Shown: positions 8,990 through 20,268 of the stretch, piece after piece | How positions within the stretch are numbered: the stretch's first letter is position 1 | Layout of the letters: each line of letters opens with the position of its first letter | From: Dehalococcoidia bacterium | GTDB lineage: Bacteria; Chloroflexota; Dehalococcoidia; Lucifugimonadales; Lucifugimonadaceae | Length of the DNA stretch: 54,540 nt | Reading direction: 5' to 3' | Assembly (NCBI GenBank): GCA_026421185.1 | Contig: JAPKCH010000009.1 | Location: forward strand, 1 to 54,540 | The notes under the pieces: model-generated | What the model was told of the DNA's origin: nothing | What the model saw: only the letters and a program-made list of their open reading frames with translations | Database searches by the model: none | Translations under genes and position numbers: made by a program

Positions 8990-9019
8990 TTGACAGGCGG
9001 GATGGTGTACGGCTAGAAT
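8990..9019 (+). promoter_or_regulatory. Strong sigma70-type promoter of rpoBC
   Basis: TTGACA at 8990-8995 and TAGAAT at 9014-9019 with an 18-base spacer. Transcription would start near 9026, leaving a leader of about 170 bases before rpoB. The rest of the 8430-8989 gap holds only the gene remnant and the palindrome listed above. Confidence 0.8.
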
Positions 9020-9090
9020 TTGAGGCTGGCAGAGAAATGTCCATCTCTTTTCGTCTCGCTCTGGTTCATATTTGTTTAATCCCTACATTA

Positions 9091-9131
9091 CCGAAAGCTC
9101 ACGCGGTTGATCCGTGTGTCCTTCGGTTTTT
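9091..9131 (+). promoter_or_regulatory. Attenuator-like hairpin in the rpoB leader
   Basis: Stem built from CCGAA (9091-9095) with TTCGG (9122-9126) and an inner CACGCGG / CCGTGTG helix around a TTGAT loop, followed directly by TTTTT at 9127-9131. This has the form of an intrinsic terminator placed inside the leader, 65 bases before the start codon. Confidence 0.6.
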
Positions 9132-9160
9132 ACGCGTTTGAGAACGATTCTCGCCCGCGT
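9132..9160 (+). promoter_or_regulatory. Second hairpin in the rpoB leader
   Basis: ACGCG (9132-9136) pairs with CGCGT (9156-9160), and inside it GAGAA (9140-9144) pairs with TTCTC (9148-9152). It begins one base after the T-run of the first hairpin. The two may fold independently or compete, since both contain CACGCG/ACGCG-like arms. Confidence 0.5.
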
Positions 9161-9196
9161 GTAATCCATCCTTCATCACTCTAGGAGTGTGTGTGC

Positions 9197-12100
9197 ATGG
9201 TCATCGCTGATCGCCGGTTAGCCCCATCAGAACAGCCTGGTTACAAAGGCTTCAACAGCATTTCTAACAATGTTGACGTTCCAAGTCTCGTTCATGTTCA
9301 GGTCAATTCCTTTGAATGGCTAAAGACTGAGGGGCTAAAAGATATCCTCGAAGAAATCTCCCCAATTGAGGATTTCTCAGGCGGCCGTTTTGATCTTAAG
9401 TTCCTGAGTCATGAAATTCGAAAGCCAAAGCACACCGAACGGGAGTGCCGAAAGCGTGAGATTACCTTCTCGGCTCCGCTATACATCACAGTTCAACTTG
9501 TGATCAAGGAGACTGGTGAAGTAAAAGAACAGACATTGTTCTTTGGCGATGTTCCGATGATGACTCGCAACGGTACATTCGTTATCAACGGTGCTGAGCG
9601 TGTTGTTGTTTCGCAACTAGTTCGATCACCGGGTGCATATTTCACAACAAAGACCGACCCAGCAACGGGCCGAAAGCTTTGCAGTGCTAAGCTGATCCCT
9701 TACCGTGGAGCGTGGATTGAGCTCGAAACGAGCAACAAGGACCTGCTTTCAGTAAAGGTTGACCGAAAGCGCAAGGCGCCTATTTCAACTCTTCTCCGTG
9801 CTTTGGGTTGGGCCACCGATGAGGAAATCCTCGGCCTCGTATCCGATGTCGATGATGACCCGGTTCACAACTTCATGCAGGCGACTCTTACTAAGGACAC
9901 TGCCGCTGCGACTGAAGAAGAGGCTCTTATAGAGTTCTACCGACGTCTACGCCCTGGCGAGCCGCCTAGTGTCGACAACGCTCGTGAGTTGATCGATAAC
10001 CTATTCTTCAACGATCGAAAATACGACCTTGGTCGTGTTGGTCGATACAAATTGAACCGCCGACTTGGCCTCGACGAGAAGACTCGAACTCTGACGAAGA
10101 ATGACTTCGTTGAGATGATTCGACGAATGATCACGATCAACAACGGTCGAGCTTCAAACGACGATATCGACCACTTGGGTAACCGCCGAGTACGAGCTGT
10201 TGGAGAACTCATTCAGAACCAGCTTCGTGTTGGACTTCTGCGAATGGAACGTGTTGTAAAAGAACGCATGACCACACAGATGGACCCAGCCACTACGACT
10301 CCTGCTGCTCTGATTAACATCAGGCCAGTAGTTGCTGCTGTTCGAGAGTTCTTCGGTGGATCTCAGCTTTCTCAGTTCATGGACCAGACCAATCCACTTG
10401 CAGAGCTGACGCACAAGCGTCGCTTGTCAGCTCTTGGCCCTGGCGGACTTTCACGAGAGCGCGCCGGATTTGATGTGCGTGACGTGCACGCATCTCACTA
10501 CGGTCGAATATGCCCAATTGAAACTCCTGAAGGGCCAAACATTGGTCTTCTAGGTTCGCTTGCGTCATATGCACGATTGAACAGCTACGGATTCATTGAG
10601 ACTCCGTACCGTAGAATTCTTCGAACCATGTCGAGCGTAAACCCCGACATTCAGGGTCGAACTCCGCTCGAGGACATCAAGGATGCTGATGGCAAGATTG
10701 TCGTCGCCGCAGGCAAGCCAGTCACTATTCCGATCGCGGAAGTGGTCAATGCTCTGTCTTCACGGGAGATAAAGGTTCAGGCTTACGTTACTACCGATGA
10801 GGCTGACCGAGATTATCTTTCGGCTGATGATGAAGAGCACAACACCATTGGTCAGGCAACGACACCAATGGATGCTAAGGGTCAAATCACTACCGACCTC
10901 GTTGAAGTTCGGCAGGGTGGCTCTGAGTCATACACATACGTTCACCCTGATGAGGTCAACTACATCGACGTGTCTCCGATGCAGATCGTAAGTATTTCGA
11001 CTGCGTTGATTCCGTTCCTCGAGCACGATGACGCTAACCGGGCTCTCATGGGTTCGAACATGCAACGTCAGGCAGTTCCGCTGGTCAAGCCTCAGTCTCC
11101 TTTAGTCGGAACTGGCATGGAATGGCGTGTTGCTACTGACTCAGGTCAGGTTCTGATGTCTGAAACTGATGGAGTTGTTTCAGCGTCGACCAGTGATCAT
11201 GTGAAGGTTCTTGGCACTGATGGAGAAACGACAGAGTACCCATTAACTAAGTTTGTTCGTTCAAACCAGGGAACTTCGATAAACCAGCACCCAATCGTTC
11301 ATAAAGGCGACAAGGTAATTCCTGGTTCACCACTCGCTGATAGTTCTTCTACAGAGAACGGTGAACTTGCTCTGGGACAAAACCTGCTTGTCGGTTTCAT
11401 GACTTTCGATGGTCACAACTATGAAGACGCAATCATACTCAATGAAGACCTCGTGAAATATGACCGGTACACGTCTATTCACATTGATAAGCACGAAGCT
11501 GAATCTCGAGAGACCAAGCTGGGTCCAGAAGAGATCACTCGTGACATTCCTAACGTTGGTGAAGAGAGCCTGAGAGACCTTGATGAAGAAGGTATCGTTC
11601 GAATTGGAGCGTGGGTAACCCCTGGCGATATTCTGGTCGGCAAGATCACACCTAAAGGTGAGACTGAACTTACTGCTGAAGAGAAGCTCTTACGGGCCAT
11701 CTTCGGAGAGAAGGCGCGTGACGTCAAAGACACTAGCCTCCGAGTTCCGCACGGCCAACACGGCAAGGTTATCGACGTTCGTATCCTGACCAAGAAAAAC
11801 GGCGACGACATGCAGCCCGGTGTTACCAAGACCGTTCGTGTTTGGGTTGCCCACACACGAAAGATCAACGAAGGCGACAAGATGGCTGGGCGGCACGGTA
11901 ACAAGGGAATTGTTGCAAAAGTACTTCCACGAGAAGATATGCCATTCCTGCCAGACGGTACCCCGCTTGACATCATGCTGAACCCGATTGGTGTTCCTTC
12001 CCGAATGAACCTTGGACAATTGCTCGAAACTCACTTGGGCTGGGCTGCTAATACTCTTGGCTTCCACGCTCGAACGCCGGTATTCGACGGTGCGCAAGAC

Positions 12101-13126
12101 AGCGTTATCGAAGACCAGCTCGCACGTGCATGGTTCGTTCTAGAATCTAAAGCTAAAAACAACGAGGATCTTGATTCAGATAAAATTGACTGGACGAAGA
12201 TTGATGCGTACTTGGAAGAGCGAGGTTTCGACCGTGATCGACTCTGGAGTGACGCTCAGTCGAACCGTGGCGTGGCTCGAGAAGCCTGCCTGCGTATCTG
12301 GTTGAAGGATTATGCTGGAGTTGAAACCGAAAGCATGAAGCCTTCGGAACTCATCCAGGAGTCACTCAAAGTATCGCGTGAACGAAACCTTTCAGCGCCT
12401 ATCTTCGGCAAGCAGTTGCTACACGATGGTCGAACGGGTCTTCCATACGACGCTCCGATTACAGTCGGAAACGTTTATATGCTGAAGCTCATTCACTTGG
12501 TGCAGGACAAAATCCACGCACGCTCTACCGGTCCTTACTCGCTTATCACTCAGCAGCCTCTTGGTGGTAAAGCCCAGTTTGGTGGACAGAGATTTGGTGA
12601 AATGGAAGTTTGGGCGCTGGAAGCATATTCAGCCGCTTACACACTTCAAGAAATGCTAACGATTAAGTCTGACGACGTGATCGGTCGAGTGAAAACCTAC
12701 GAGGCTATCGTGAAGGGTGAAGAGGTAATTCAGCCGGGCGTCCCTGAATCCTTTCACGTTTTGCTGAAAGAGCTTCAAGGTCTTGGGCTTTCGGTCGAGC
12801 TTCTAAACGAAGATATCGAACGATTCACTCAGGCTCAGACACAGTCTCAAGAAATGTCCGCAACGCTTGGAGCACCGCTGGATTGGAATGATCTTAGCGA
12901 TGAGCCACTCGGCGCTCTAGACATTGAAGAACTTAGTATTGGCGATGATCCAGTGGCTGTAGTTTCAGATGATTTAGATGACGAAGAATCGGACAACGAT
13001 GATTCAGACTCAAACGATGACGACAAGGCAGATGTGCCTACTGAAGATTCGCTTGAGGCTCTCGCTTCGAAAGAATCTAAAGATGATTCGGATGCCATTC
13101 ATGGTGTCGAAGACGAAGAGAACTAA
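9197..13126 (+). CDS. rpoB: DNA-directed RNA polymerase subunit beta
   Basis: Beta subunit of RNA polymerase, 1309 residues from ATG 9197. That start is preferred because AGGAG at 9183-9187 sits nine bases before it; GTG 9191 is too close to the ribosome site. The rifampicin-pocket region reads [20 protein letters not shown] and continues RLSALGPGG, with the Asp, His, Arg and Ser residues that define sensitivity all present. [10 protein letters not shown] and [12 protein letters not shown] (the active-centre lysine region) are intact. The C-terminus carries an unusual tail of roughly 60 residues, very rich in Asp, Glu and Ser, after the conserved end near residue 1245. rpoC follows after 138 bases. 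Transcription is from the promoter at 8990 through the hairpin leader. Confidence 0.98.
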   Translation: MVIADRRLAPSEQPGYKGFNSISNNVDVPSLVHVQVNSFEWLKTEGLKDILEEISPIEDFSGGRFDLKFLSHEIRKPKHTERECRKREITFSAPLYITVQLVIKETGEVKEQTLFFGDVPMMTRNGTFVINGAERVVVSQLVRSPGAYFTTKTDPATGRKLCSAKLIPYRGAWIELETSNKDLLSVKVDRKRKAPISTLLRALGWATDEEILGLVSDVDDDPVHNFMQATLTKDTAAATEEEALIEFYRRLRPGEPPSVDNARELIDNLFFNDRKYDLGRVGRYKLNRRLGLDEKTRTLTKNDFVEMIRRMITINNGRASNDDIDHLGNRRVRAVGELIQNQLRVGLLRMERVVKERMTTQMDPATTTPAALINIRPVVAAVREFFGGSQLSQFMDQTNPLAELTHKRRLSALGPGGLSRERAGFDVRDVHASHYGRICPIETPEGPNIGLLGSLASYARLNSYGFIETPYRRILRTMSSVNPDIQGRTPLEDIKDADGKIVVAAGKPVTIPIAEVVNALSSREIKVQAYVTTDEADRDYLSADDEEHNTIGQATTPMDAKGQITTDLVEVRQGGSESYTYVHPDEVNYIDVSPMQIVSISTALIPFLEHDDANRALMGSNMQRQAVPLVKPQSPLVGTGMEWRVATDSGQVLMSETDGVVSASTSDHVKVLGTDGETTEYPLTKFVRSNQGTSINQHPIVHKGDKVIPGSPLADSSSTENGELALGQNLLVGFMTFDGHNYEDAIILNEDLVKYDRYTSIHIDKHEAESRETKLGPEEITRDIPNVGEESLRDLDEEGIVRIGAWVTPGDILVGKITPKGETELTAEEKLLRAIFGEKARDVKDTSLRVPHGQHGKVIDVRILTKKNGDDMQPGVTKTVRVWVAHTRKINEGDKMAGRHGNKGIVAKVLPREDMPFLPDGTPLDIMLNPIGVPSRMNLGQLLETHLGWAANTLGFHARTPVFDGAQDSVIEDQLARAWFVLESKAKNNEDLDSDKIDWTKIDAYLEERGFDRDRLWSDAQSNRGVAREACLRIWLKDYAGVETESMKPSELIQESLKVSRERNLSAPIFGKQLLHDGRTGLPYDAPITVGNVYMLKLIHLVQDKIHARSTGPYSLITQQPLGGKAQFGGQRFGEMEVWALEAYSAAYTLQEMLTIKSDDVIGRVKTYEAIVKGEEVIQPGVPESFHVLLKELQGLGLSVELLNEDIERFTQAQTQSQEMSATLGAPLDWNDLSDEPLGALDIEELSIGDDPVAVVSDDLDDEESDNDDSDSNDDDKADVPTEDSLEALASKESKDDSDAIHGVEDEEN

Positions 13127-13264
13127 CAAAACAAATTACGTCCCGCCTGAGTTCGCTTGATCTCCGGTGGGGCATTTTAACTTTGCTGACTTAGCTGGTC
13201 AGCTTCACTACCGGGTTAACCGCCCACGAGGGGCACTCCTCGGAAAGCAAGGAAACGGCCACAT

Positions 13265-16200
13265 ATGACGCAGTCGGGCGCCGATTTCAACGCAATCAGA
13301 ATTTCTCTGGCTTCGCCTGAGCAGATTCGAGCTTGGTCATACGGAGAAGTGACCAAACCTGAGACGATTAACTACCGCACACTGCGGCCGGAAAAAGACG
13401 GTCTGTTTTGTGAACGTATTTTTGGCCCTACCAAGGACTGGGAGTGCTACTGCGGTAAGTACAAGAAGATTCGTTACAAGGGCGTAATTTGCGACCGTTG
13501 TGGTGTAGAAGTTGCACGTTCCAAGGTTCGTCGCGAACGAATGGGTCACGTCAAGCTTGCTTCACCTGTAGCGCACATCTGGTTCTCGAAGGGTACACCT
13601 TCACGATTGGGCCTACTTCTTGACCTTTCACCTCGTAACCTTGAGCGAGTTCTTTACTTCGCTCAGTACGTGGTTACTTCGGTCGACGGTGCAGCGCGCG
13701 AGGATGCTATTAAGCAGCTTCAATCTTACCGAGATGCTGAAGTCAACCGACTCGGAGAAGATTTAAAAGACTCACTTGCTGGTGACGCTGTTGAATCAAC
13801 ACTCGGCACAACTATGCAGGTGATGTTCGAAGCGCGTGTTGAAGCCGACCGTATTGCTCTTGAATTTGCCGAATCCGACAAGCCTAAGAAAAAGATCACG
13901 AAGGCTCAGCAGACGAAGGCCGATAAAGCAGCAGCTGAACTCGTAGATGCTCACAATTCCGAAGTTGCCAGCTTCAAGGGCGAAGGTGCAGCTACTAAGC
14001 TTTCAGAACTTACTGACGAGCAGAAGGCTGGCGTTGAAGCCGATGTTCAAGACAAGATTGATGATCTGGAATCCATCCAAGTGATGGACCTTCTAACTGA
14101 AGCTCGATTCCGCGAGCTTCGTGACAAGTTTGGACAGGTTTTCAAGGCATCAATGGGTGCAGAGTCAGTTCTTGAAATTCTTCAGAACACGGACCTTGAT
14201 GCAGTTCGCGTCGAACTCCAGGATCAGGTTCGAAACACTTCAGGTCAGCGCCGCAAGAAGGCAATCAAACGACTCCGTGTTGTTGAAGCCTTCCGAAAGA
14301 GCGGAAACAAGGCCGAGTGGATGGTTCTTACAGTTCTACCGGTTCTTCCGCCAGAACTTCACCCAATGGTCCAGCTTGATGGTGGACGATTCGCTACCAG
14401 TGACTTGAACGATCTGTACCGAAGGGTTATCAATCGAAACAACCGGTTGAAGCACCTTATCGATCTACAGGCTCCAGACATCATCATTCGAAACGAAAAG
14501 CGAATGCTGCAGGAAGCGGTTGACGCCCTAATAGACAACGGTCGACGTGGTCGAGCCATTCAGGGAAGCCACAACCATAAGCTGAAGTCATTGACTGACT
14601 TGCTGCGTGGTAAGCAGGGTCGATTCCGCCAAAACCTTCTCGGTAAGCGAGTTGACTACAGCGGACGATCAGTCATTATCTCTGGGCCTCAGCTCAAGAT
14701 GAACCAGTGTGGGCTGCCTAAGAAGATGGCACTCGAACTGTTCAAGCCGTTCGTAATGAACGCACTTGTTGTGAAGGGTTACGCCCATAACATCAAGAGC
14801 GCAAAGCGAATGACTGAGCGAGCACGTCCGGAAATCTGGGATCTTCTCGAAGAAGTTATTCAGGACCACCCGGTAATGCTTAACCGTGCGCCAACACTTC
14901 ACCGACTCGGTATTCAGGCTTTTCAGCCGATACTTGTCGATGGATCAGCAATTCAGATTCACCCACTTGTATGTACAGCTTTCAACGCTGACTTCGACGG
15001 TGACCAAATGGCTGTGCACGTTCCGCTATCACGTGAAGCGGTTAATGAAGCAAACAAACTCATGCTTTCAACCAACAACATGCTTGCGCCAAGCTCGGGA
15101 TTCCCGATTGTTTCGCCAACGTTGGACATGGTTCTTGGTATGTACTATCTCACGGGTATTGACAACGAAGAACTTACGCATGTTGAACGTGATGAAGAAG
15201 GCAACGCCAAGTACAAGACGTACGCCAACTTTGAAGACGCTCGATACGCATACGAGATTGAGCGCGTAAAACTACGTGAAATTGTTCGAGTTCGAGACGA
15301 TAACGGTGAGTGGATTGAGACGACCATCGGTCGAATTATTTTCAACCGTGCTCTTCCTGATCATATGGAATACCGCAACATTCTGTTCAACCGTAGTGTT
15401 ATCGAAGCCATGGTTGGTGAAGTTGTAAACGAATACGGAAACGAAGAAACTGTAAAGATGCTGGACCAGATGAAGTCGCTCGGCTTCAAGTACGCAACAC
15501 AGTCCGGTACGACAATTGCGATGAAGGACATTGTGGTTCCGCCGCAGAAGCAGTCGCTGCTATCTGCTGCTGACACAAAAATTTCTAAACTTGATGAGCA
15601 GCTTAACGGCGGCCTGATCACCGAGTTGGAACGTTACAAAGCTTCTGTAGAAATCTGGACCGACGTTTCAGACAAGATGACCAAAGCGGTTGAAGATACA
15701 CTGCCTAACTACGGCGGCATCTTCACCATGGCCGATTCTGGAGCGAAAGGTAACATCGCTCAGATCAAGCAGATGGCTGGCATGCGCGGACTAATGTCTG
15801 ACCCTAAGGGCAGAATTATTGAAATGCCTATTCGATCCTCATTCGCTGAGGGCCTGTCGGTTCTTGAGTACTTTATTTCGACTCACGGAGCTCGAAAGGG
15901 TCTTGCTGACACGGCGCTACGAACTGCTGACTCGGGCTATCTAACTCGACGTCTTGCTGACGTTGCACAGGATGTAATCATCACGACTGACGATGATCTT
16001 GGCGCTCAGGGAATCATGATTAATCAGGACCTAACAGGTATACAGGCACCGCTTGCAGACCGAATTGTGACTCGTTACGCATCTGAACCGATTATCAATC
16101 CTGCAACTGGCGAGATCATCGTTGATCGTGAGGAGTTGATTACTCGAGATATTGCTGAGGAGATCACAGCGGCAGAAGTGAAACATGCTTGGGTATTCTC

Positions 16201-17704
16201 ACCGCTTTCTAGTACGACGCAGCGTGGTATTTCTCAAAAGTGCTACGGAGCATCACTTGCGACTGGTCAGCCAGCATTGCTGGGTGAAGCAGTCGGAATT
16301 ATTGCTGCGCAGTCGATTGGTGAGCCAGGAACGCAGCTCACAATGAGAACTTTCCACACGGGTGGTATTGCCGGAAAGGACATCACATCCGGTCTCCCTC
16401 GTGTTGTTGAATTGTTCGAAGCGCGAACACCTAAGGGCATGTCGATACTTTCAGAAATCGGTGGGAAGATTGAACTTGCCCAGCTTCCCGAAGGTCGTGT
16501 AGTTCGGGTTATTTCATCTGAGGAATTCTCAGATGAAATGGACATTCCTCAGACTCACCGCCAGACCGTGAAAACGGGTGACTGGGTCGACGCGGGTGAA
16601 GCAGTTCTTTCTGTGAAGAAGACTGCAATGGCAGCCGCGGTCAAGGCAGGCACTGACGATGATATTGACGAAGAAATATTCGCTCCGGTAGCTGGGGTAG
16701 TGCAAGTCACCAAGACTTCCTTACGAATAACTTGGCAGGAATCTGACGAACGTGAATACGTTATTCCGGCAGCATCAGAAATTCTGGTAGCTGATGCCGA
16801 GAAGATCGAACCAGGTACTCCTTTGACGGACGGACCAAAGAATCCGCAGGACATTCTGAAAATCGAAGGCCAGGGCGCTGTACAGCGTTATCTGGTTGAC
16901 GAAGTTCAGGCTGTTTACCGATCACAGGGTGTGCAGCTGCACGACAAGCACATTGAGGTGATTGTTCGACAGATGATGCGTAAGGTTCGAGTCGATAATC
17001 CCGGGGGCAGCGATTTTCTTCCGGGTGAATTGGTGGACAGGCACGATTACGAGTTCACGAACAATAACATGCTTACTGCCGGCGGCGAAGCCGCAACAGC
17101 AAGCCCTGTTTTGCTTGGTGTAACAAGGGCTTCCCTTAACACCCAGAGCTTCTTAGCAGCAGCATCATTCCAGGAAACTGCTCGAGTGTTGACAGAGGCT
17201 GCTGTAAACGGATCTGTTGATCGATTGAACGGTTTGAAGGAAAACGTGATCATTGGACGATTGATTCCAGCCCGACTGGACCTATCGCCTGAAGGCCGTG
17301 ACCGACTTGGACTCAAAGAGGGCGAAGCGAAATCTGGCCGACTCACCGGATTCACGCAAGCTCCTCCTGCAACGTTCGAAGATGCTCTTGCAGCTATTGG
17401 TGGTGGTGAAATGGTTGGTGCCGGTCCTAGTGCACCTTCCGGTGGCGATGTAGTTGCAGCAGCAGCAGCGGTAGTTACTTCATCTGAGGCCCCAATCGGT
17501 GATGGTGGACTTTTAGCTGCGGTAACGGCTTTGACTGACACCTCGACTGTAAGTTCGGAATCGACTGATTCGGGTGGCGATGATGCTGCGAGAGCGGCTG
17601 CGGCACTTCGTGCTTCAACATCGACAGCTGAAGAGAACGTTGAATCTGCACCACAGTTTGTGGATGAAGGTGAAAGCAGTGAAGGCGAAAACTCGGTTGA
17701 GTAA
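13265..17704 (+). CDS. rpoC: DNA-directed RNA polymerase subunit beta prime
   Basis: Catalytic subunit of RNA polymerase, 1479 residues. The N-terminal zinc site is intact (Cys61, Cys63, Cys76, Cys79). The catalytic [12 protein letters not shown] has Asp576, Asp578 and Asp580. The second zinc site, normally four cysteines, keeps only one: [10 protein letters not shown] (near residue 910) and [17 protein letters not shown] (near 979-995) carry Asp/Ser where Cys is usual, leaving Cys993 of CYG. The bridge-helix/trigger-loop region ([19 protein letters not shown]) is normal. An insert of about 130 residues rich in Lys, Glu and Ala lies near residues 150-285. The last 100 residues are Ala/Ser/Glu-rich and low complexity. 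ATG 13265 follows AAGGAAAC. Confidence 0.98.
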   Translation: MTQSGADFNAIRISLASPEQIRAWSYGEVTKPETINYRTLRPEKDGLFCERIFGPTKDWECYCGKYKKIRYKGVICDRCGVEVARSKVRRERMGHVKLASPVAHIWFSKGTPSRLGLLLDLSPRNLERVLYFAQYVVTSVDGAAREDAIKQLQSYRDAEVNRLGEDLKDSLAGDAVESTLGTTMQVMFEARVEADRIALEFAESDKPKKKITKAQQTKADKAAAELVDAHNSEVASFKGEGAATKLSELTDEQKAGVEADVQDKIDDLESIQVMDLLTEARFRELRDKFGQVFKASMGAESVLEILQNTDLDAVRVELQDQVRNTSGQRRKKAIKRLRVVEAFRKSGNKAEWMVLTVLPVLPPELHPMVQLDGGRFATSDLNDLYRRVINRNNRLKHLIDLQAPDIIIRNEKRMLQEAVDALIDNGRRGRAIQGSHNHKLKSLTDLLRGKQGRFRQNLLGKRVDYSGRSVIISGPQLKMNQCGLPKKMALELFKPFVMNALVVKGYAHNIKSAKRMTERARPEIWDLLEEVIQDHPVMLNRAPTLHRLGIQAFQPILVDGSAIQIHPLVCTAFNADFDGDQMAVHVPLSREAVNEANKLMLSTNNMLAPSSGFPIVSPTLDMVLGMYYLTGIDNEELTHVERDEEGNAKYKTYANFEDARYAYEIERVKLREIVRVRDDNGEWIETTIGRIIFNRALPDHMEYRNILFNRSVIEAMVGEVVNEYGNEETVKMLDQMKSLGFKYATQSGTTIAMKDIVVPPQKQSLLSAADTKISKLDEQLNGGLITELERYKASVEIWTDVSDKMTKAVEDTLPNYGGIFTMADSGAKGNIAQIKQMAGMRGLMSDPKGRIIEMPIRSSFAEGLSVLEYFISTHGARKGLADTALRTADSGYLTRRLADVAQDVIITTDDDLGAQGIMINQDLTGIQAPLADRIVTRYASEPIINPATGEIIVDREELITRDIAEEITAAEVKHAWVFSPLSSTTQRGISQKCYGASLATGQPALLGEAVGIIAAQSIGEPGTQLTMRTFHTGGIAGKDITSGLPRVVELFEARTPKGMSILSEIGGKIELAQLPEGRVVRVISSEEFSDEMDIPQTHRQTVKTGDWVDAGEAVLSVKKTAMAAAVKAGTDDDIDEEIFAPVAGVVQVTKTSLRITWQESDEREYVIPAASEILVADAEKIEPGTPLTDGPKNPQDILKIEGQGAVQRYLVDEVQAVYRSQGVQLHDKHIEVIVRQMMRKVRVDNPGGSDFLPGELVDRHDYEFTNNNMLTAGGEAATASPVLLGVTRASLNTQSFLAAASFQETARVLTEAAVNGSVDRLNGLKENVIIGRLIPARLDLSPEGRDRLGLKEGEAKSGRLTGFTQAPPATFEDALAAIGGGEMVGAGPSAPSGGDVVAAAAAVVTSSEAPIGDGGLLAAVTALTDTSTVSSESTDSGGDDAARAAAALRASTSTAEENVESAPQFVDEGESSEGENSVE

Positions 17705-17727
17705 CGTTTAGTTTTATTGAACACGAT

Positions 17728-17767
17728 AATTTCGTAGCCCTCGGTTTTAGCCGGGGGCTACGAAATT
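17728..17767 (+). terminator. Terminator-like hairpin after rpoC
   Basis: Near-perfect inverted repeat, AATTTCGTAGCCC pairing with GGGCTACGAAATT, with CGG/CCG pairs closing a TTTTAG loop. It begins 24 bases after the rpoC stop. There is no long T-run, so termination may be imperfect or the hairpin may stabilise the 3' end. Confidence 0.7.
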
Positions 17768-17898
17768 AAGCGTATATACGAAGCAAACTTCCTAACCTCG
17801 TCGTAAATGCGCGGTTGTAGGTATAGCGGCAGAGCGAAAGATTTCATATAAAATTAATCAGTTGCCAACTACGTTTGACGTACACGGCGAAATACCGG

Positions 17899-17975
17899 GG
17901 GCGGTTAGCTCAGTTGGCTAGAGCGCGTCGTTGACATCGACGAGGTCACAGGTTCAAATCCTGTACCGCCCACCA
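17899..17975 (+). tRNA. tRNA-Val (anticodon GAC)
   Basis: Acceptor GGGCGGT pairs with ACCGCCC, discriminator A, encoded CCA. D arm TTAGCTCAGTTGGCTAGAGC. Anticodon arm CGTCG-TTGACAT-CGACG with GAC. T loop GGTTCAAATCC. Length 77 bases with CCA; a canonical cloverleaf. Confidence 0.97.
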
Positions 17976-18127
17976 CCACATCTGTTTTGACTAAGAAAAA
18001 TAGATGTTGGATAGAGTAAGATCGTAACCATGTGCAATCAGTCGCAAATAGAGTTCAGAATCACCAAGGTTCCTCGCGACACAACGGAGTGCAGCCCGCC
18101 TGATGGGCGCAGTACGTTGACTACGCA

Positions 18128-18170
18128 GGCACGTTGCCATCCCCCGACTTTTTTAGCTCGGCGACGTGCC
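18128..18170 (+). promoter_or_regulatory. Stem-loop in the thrS leader
   Basis: GGCACGTTGCC at 18128-18138 pairs with GGCGACGTGCC at 18160-18170 (10 of 11 Watson-Crick, one wobble). The loop contains a run of six T. A smaller hairpin (TGCAGCCC with GGGCGCA) lies just upstream at about 18090-18111. The gap from rpoC to thrS holds these structures, the terminator and tRNA-Val only. No T-box consensus was found. Confidence 0.45.
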
Positions 18171-18283
18171 CCACTTCGTTATTTATTCAATTTATCGTGA
18201 TATGCACTGATTTACGGCGTTTCATGATTTGCCCTGCGAAGCACTAGGATCTTCTTTGTTTCGCTTTTATGGAGCTATTCGAT

Positions 18284-20044
18284 ATGGCAGACCGAGTTAA
18301 ATTCAAAGATCTTTCACCCGCAGAACAGCAGGACCACCGCGATCGACTGCGTCACTCAACTGCGCACGTTCTGGCAGAAGCCGTAACGAAGCTATTTCCA
18401 GAAGCTAATCTCACGATCGGACCTCCGATCCAAGACGGTTTCTACTACGATTTTGCAGTTCCAGAGCCATTTACACCCGACGATCTCAAGAAGATCGAAC
18501 TCGAAATGCGAGATTCGATTAGAGCCAACACTGAATTCGTTGAACGAGAAACGAGTCGAGACGAAGCCCTTAAGCTAGTCAAAGACAACAAGTACAAAGT
18601 GGAAATTCTTCAAGGAATTCCTGCTGACGAACGGGTCACGTTCTGCAGCCATTCCGATGGATCTTTCGAAGACCTTTGTCGTGGTGGTCACATGCACAGA
18701 ACTGGAGATATTAAGGCGTACAAGCTTCTATCGACTGCTGGCGCTTACTGGCGAGGTGATGAGAGCAACACAATGCTGCAGCGCATTTACGGCACTGCAT
18801 GGGAATCACGCGACGCACAGAAGGCTTATCTGAAACGTGTTGAAGAAGCTGAAAAACGCGATCACCGAAAGCTAGGGCGCACACTTGGGTTGTTCTTCTT
18901 TGACCCAATCGCTCCGGCTAGCCCCTTCTTCTTGCCTAAGGGTGCTCAGGTAATGAACAGCCTTATTGACTACGTAAAAGAGCTTTACGGCAAGTACGGC
19001 TATCAGGAAGTAATGACACCGCAGATCTTCAACACTGAATTGTGGAAGCGATCTGGTCACCTCGATGCTTATGCCGAGAACATGTACTTCGTAGATGTTG
19101 ATGAACGTGAATTTGGCGTAAAGCCGATGAACTGCCCTGCAGCAGCAATGCTTTATCTTGCTGACTCGCACAGCTATCGTGAACTACCGATGCGATTAGC
19201 CGACTTCGGTCGATTGCACCGAAATGAACGATCAGGAGTTACGCACGGTCTGACTCGAGTACGTTCGTTTGTTCAGGATGATGCACACATTTTTTGTACT
19301 CTCGATCAAATAGGATCAGAGATAAATTCGTTCTTAGAAATGCTCAAAGAGGCGTATGGCACGCTTGGATTTGATAGCTACCGCCTTGAACTTTCGCTTA
19401 GGCCAGAAAAACGCGTTGGCACGGACGAAATGTGGGATCAAGCTGAAACAGCCTTGACGGAGCTACTCGATGCTTCGGGCGTGGAATACACGGCAGAGGC
19501 TGGCGAGGGAGCGTTCTACGGCCCTAAGATCGATATTTTCGTGCCTGACGCCATCGGCCGTGACTGGCAGCTTGGTACCGTTCAGCTAGATTTTTCTCTT
19601 CCAGAACGATTTGACATGGAATACGCAGCTGAAGATGGTACTCGCCAGCGACCAGTTGTAATCCATCGTGCAATGTACGGATCGCTTGAGCGATTCCTCG
19701 GCGTGCTGATCGAGCACCTGTCGGGCGCATTCCCGCTGTGGATGGCTCCTGTGCAGGCGGTTGTGGTTCCGATCGCCGATCGCCACATTGATTTCTGTAA
19801 CGAAGTCGGAGCGAAACTGAATGCAGCTGGAATCAGGGTTAAAGTGGACGACTCGAACGACCGAATGAACGCCAAGATCAGACAGGCACAACTTCAAAAA
19901 GTGCCTTACATGATCGTTGCTGGCGATCAGGAAATCGAAGCTGGAACCGTCGCTGTTCGGACGCGAACGGGCGAAAACCTAGACCCTTTGACAGTCGACG
20001 AAGTCGTTGAGAAATTCGTGACACAAATAGCGGATCGCTCTTAA
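18284..20044 (+). CDS. thrS: Threonyl-tRNA synthetase, form without TGS domain
   Basis: Charges tRNA-Thr in the cytoplasm. The product is 586 residues from ATG 18284, chosen because GGAG at 18271-18274 lies nine bases before it; an upstream ATG at 18269 has no ribosome site. The editing domain is complete: HSTAHVL near residue 26 and CRGGHMH near 132. The class II core shows the zinc/active-site PMNCPAAAML segment, motif 2 in GRLHRNERSGVTHGL and FVQDDAHIFC, and motif 3 in the RAMYGSLERFLGVLIEH region, then the anticodon-binding domain (VVPIADRH to the end). The N-terminal TGS domain of the E. coli type, about 60 residues, is absent. A structured leader precedes the gene. Confidence 0.96.
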   Translation: MADRVKFKDLSPAEQQDHRDRLRHSTAHVLAEAVTKLFPEANLTIGPPIQDGFYYDFAVPEPFTPDDLKKIELEMRDSIRANTEFVERETSRDEALKLVKDNKYKVEILQGIPADERVTFCSHSDGSFEDLCRGGHMHRTGDIKAYKLLSTAGAYWRGDESNTMLQRIYGTAWESRDAQKAYLKRVEEAEKRDHRKLGRTLGLFFFDPIAPASPFFLPKGAQVMNSLIDYVKELYGKYGYQEVMTPQIFNTELWKRSGHLDAYAENMYFVDVDEREFGVKPMNCPAAAMLYLADSHSYRELPMRLADFGRLHRNERSGVTHGLTRVRSFVQDDAHIFCTLDQIGSEINSFLEMLKEAYGTLGFDSYRLELSLRPEKRVGTDEMWDQAETALTELLDASGVEYTAEAGEGAFYGPKIDIFVPDAIGRDWQLGTVQLDFSLPERFDMEYAAEDGTRQRPVVIHRAMYGSLERFLGVLIEHLSGAFPLWMAPVQAVVVPIADRHIDFCNEVGAKLNAAGIRVKVDDSNDRMNAKIRQAQLQKVPYMIVAGDQEIEAGTVAVRTRTGENLDPLTVDEVVEKFVTQIADRS

Positions 20045-20268
20045 CCTAGTTTTTTACCATGTAAATCTGACCATGAAAAACTTACAAAAAGTAGCAGGCT
20101 GTCAATTTGACGGTCTATTGCTTGCAGTGTAGCCTCGAACCTCTTGATATTCGTTCAGCGCTCCATTTGAAACTGTGGTGGCGAGTCCGTTAATTCCGAG
20201 TAGTTCATCTAGTACAAACTTCAGAGCGCTGTGTCTTCGCGGACGCGGCGATGGATCAATAACCCCAA

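Noticed and set aside
9191-9196. GTG start of rpoB
   Set aside because: Only three bases from AGGAG; ATG 9197 has proper spacing.
11479-12097. Long minus-strand ORFs inside rpoB
   Set aside because: Shadow frames of a highly conserved gene; Ser/Arg-rich composition with no motifs.
17047-17724. 225-codon minus-strand ORF antisense to the rpoC end
   Set aside because: Ser/Ala/Pro-rich translation is the mirror of the low-complexity RpoC tail; no start context.
17976-18283. T-box leader before thrS
   Set aside because: No AGGGTGG-type T-box sequence or matching antiterminator was found; the stem-loops do not fit the T-box order.
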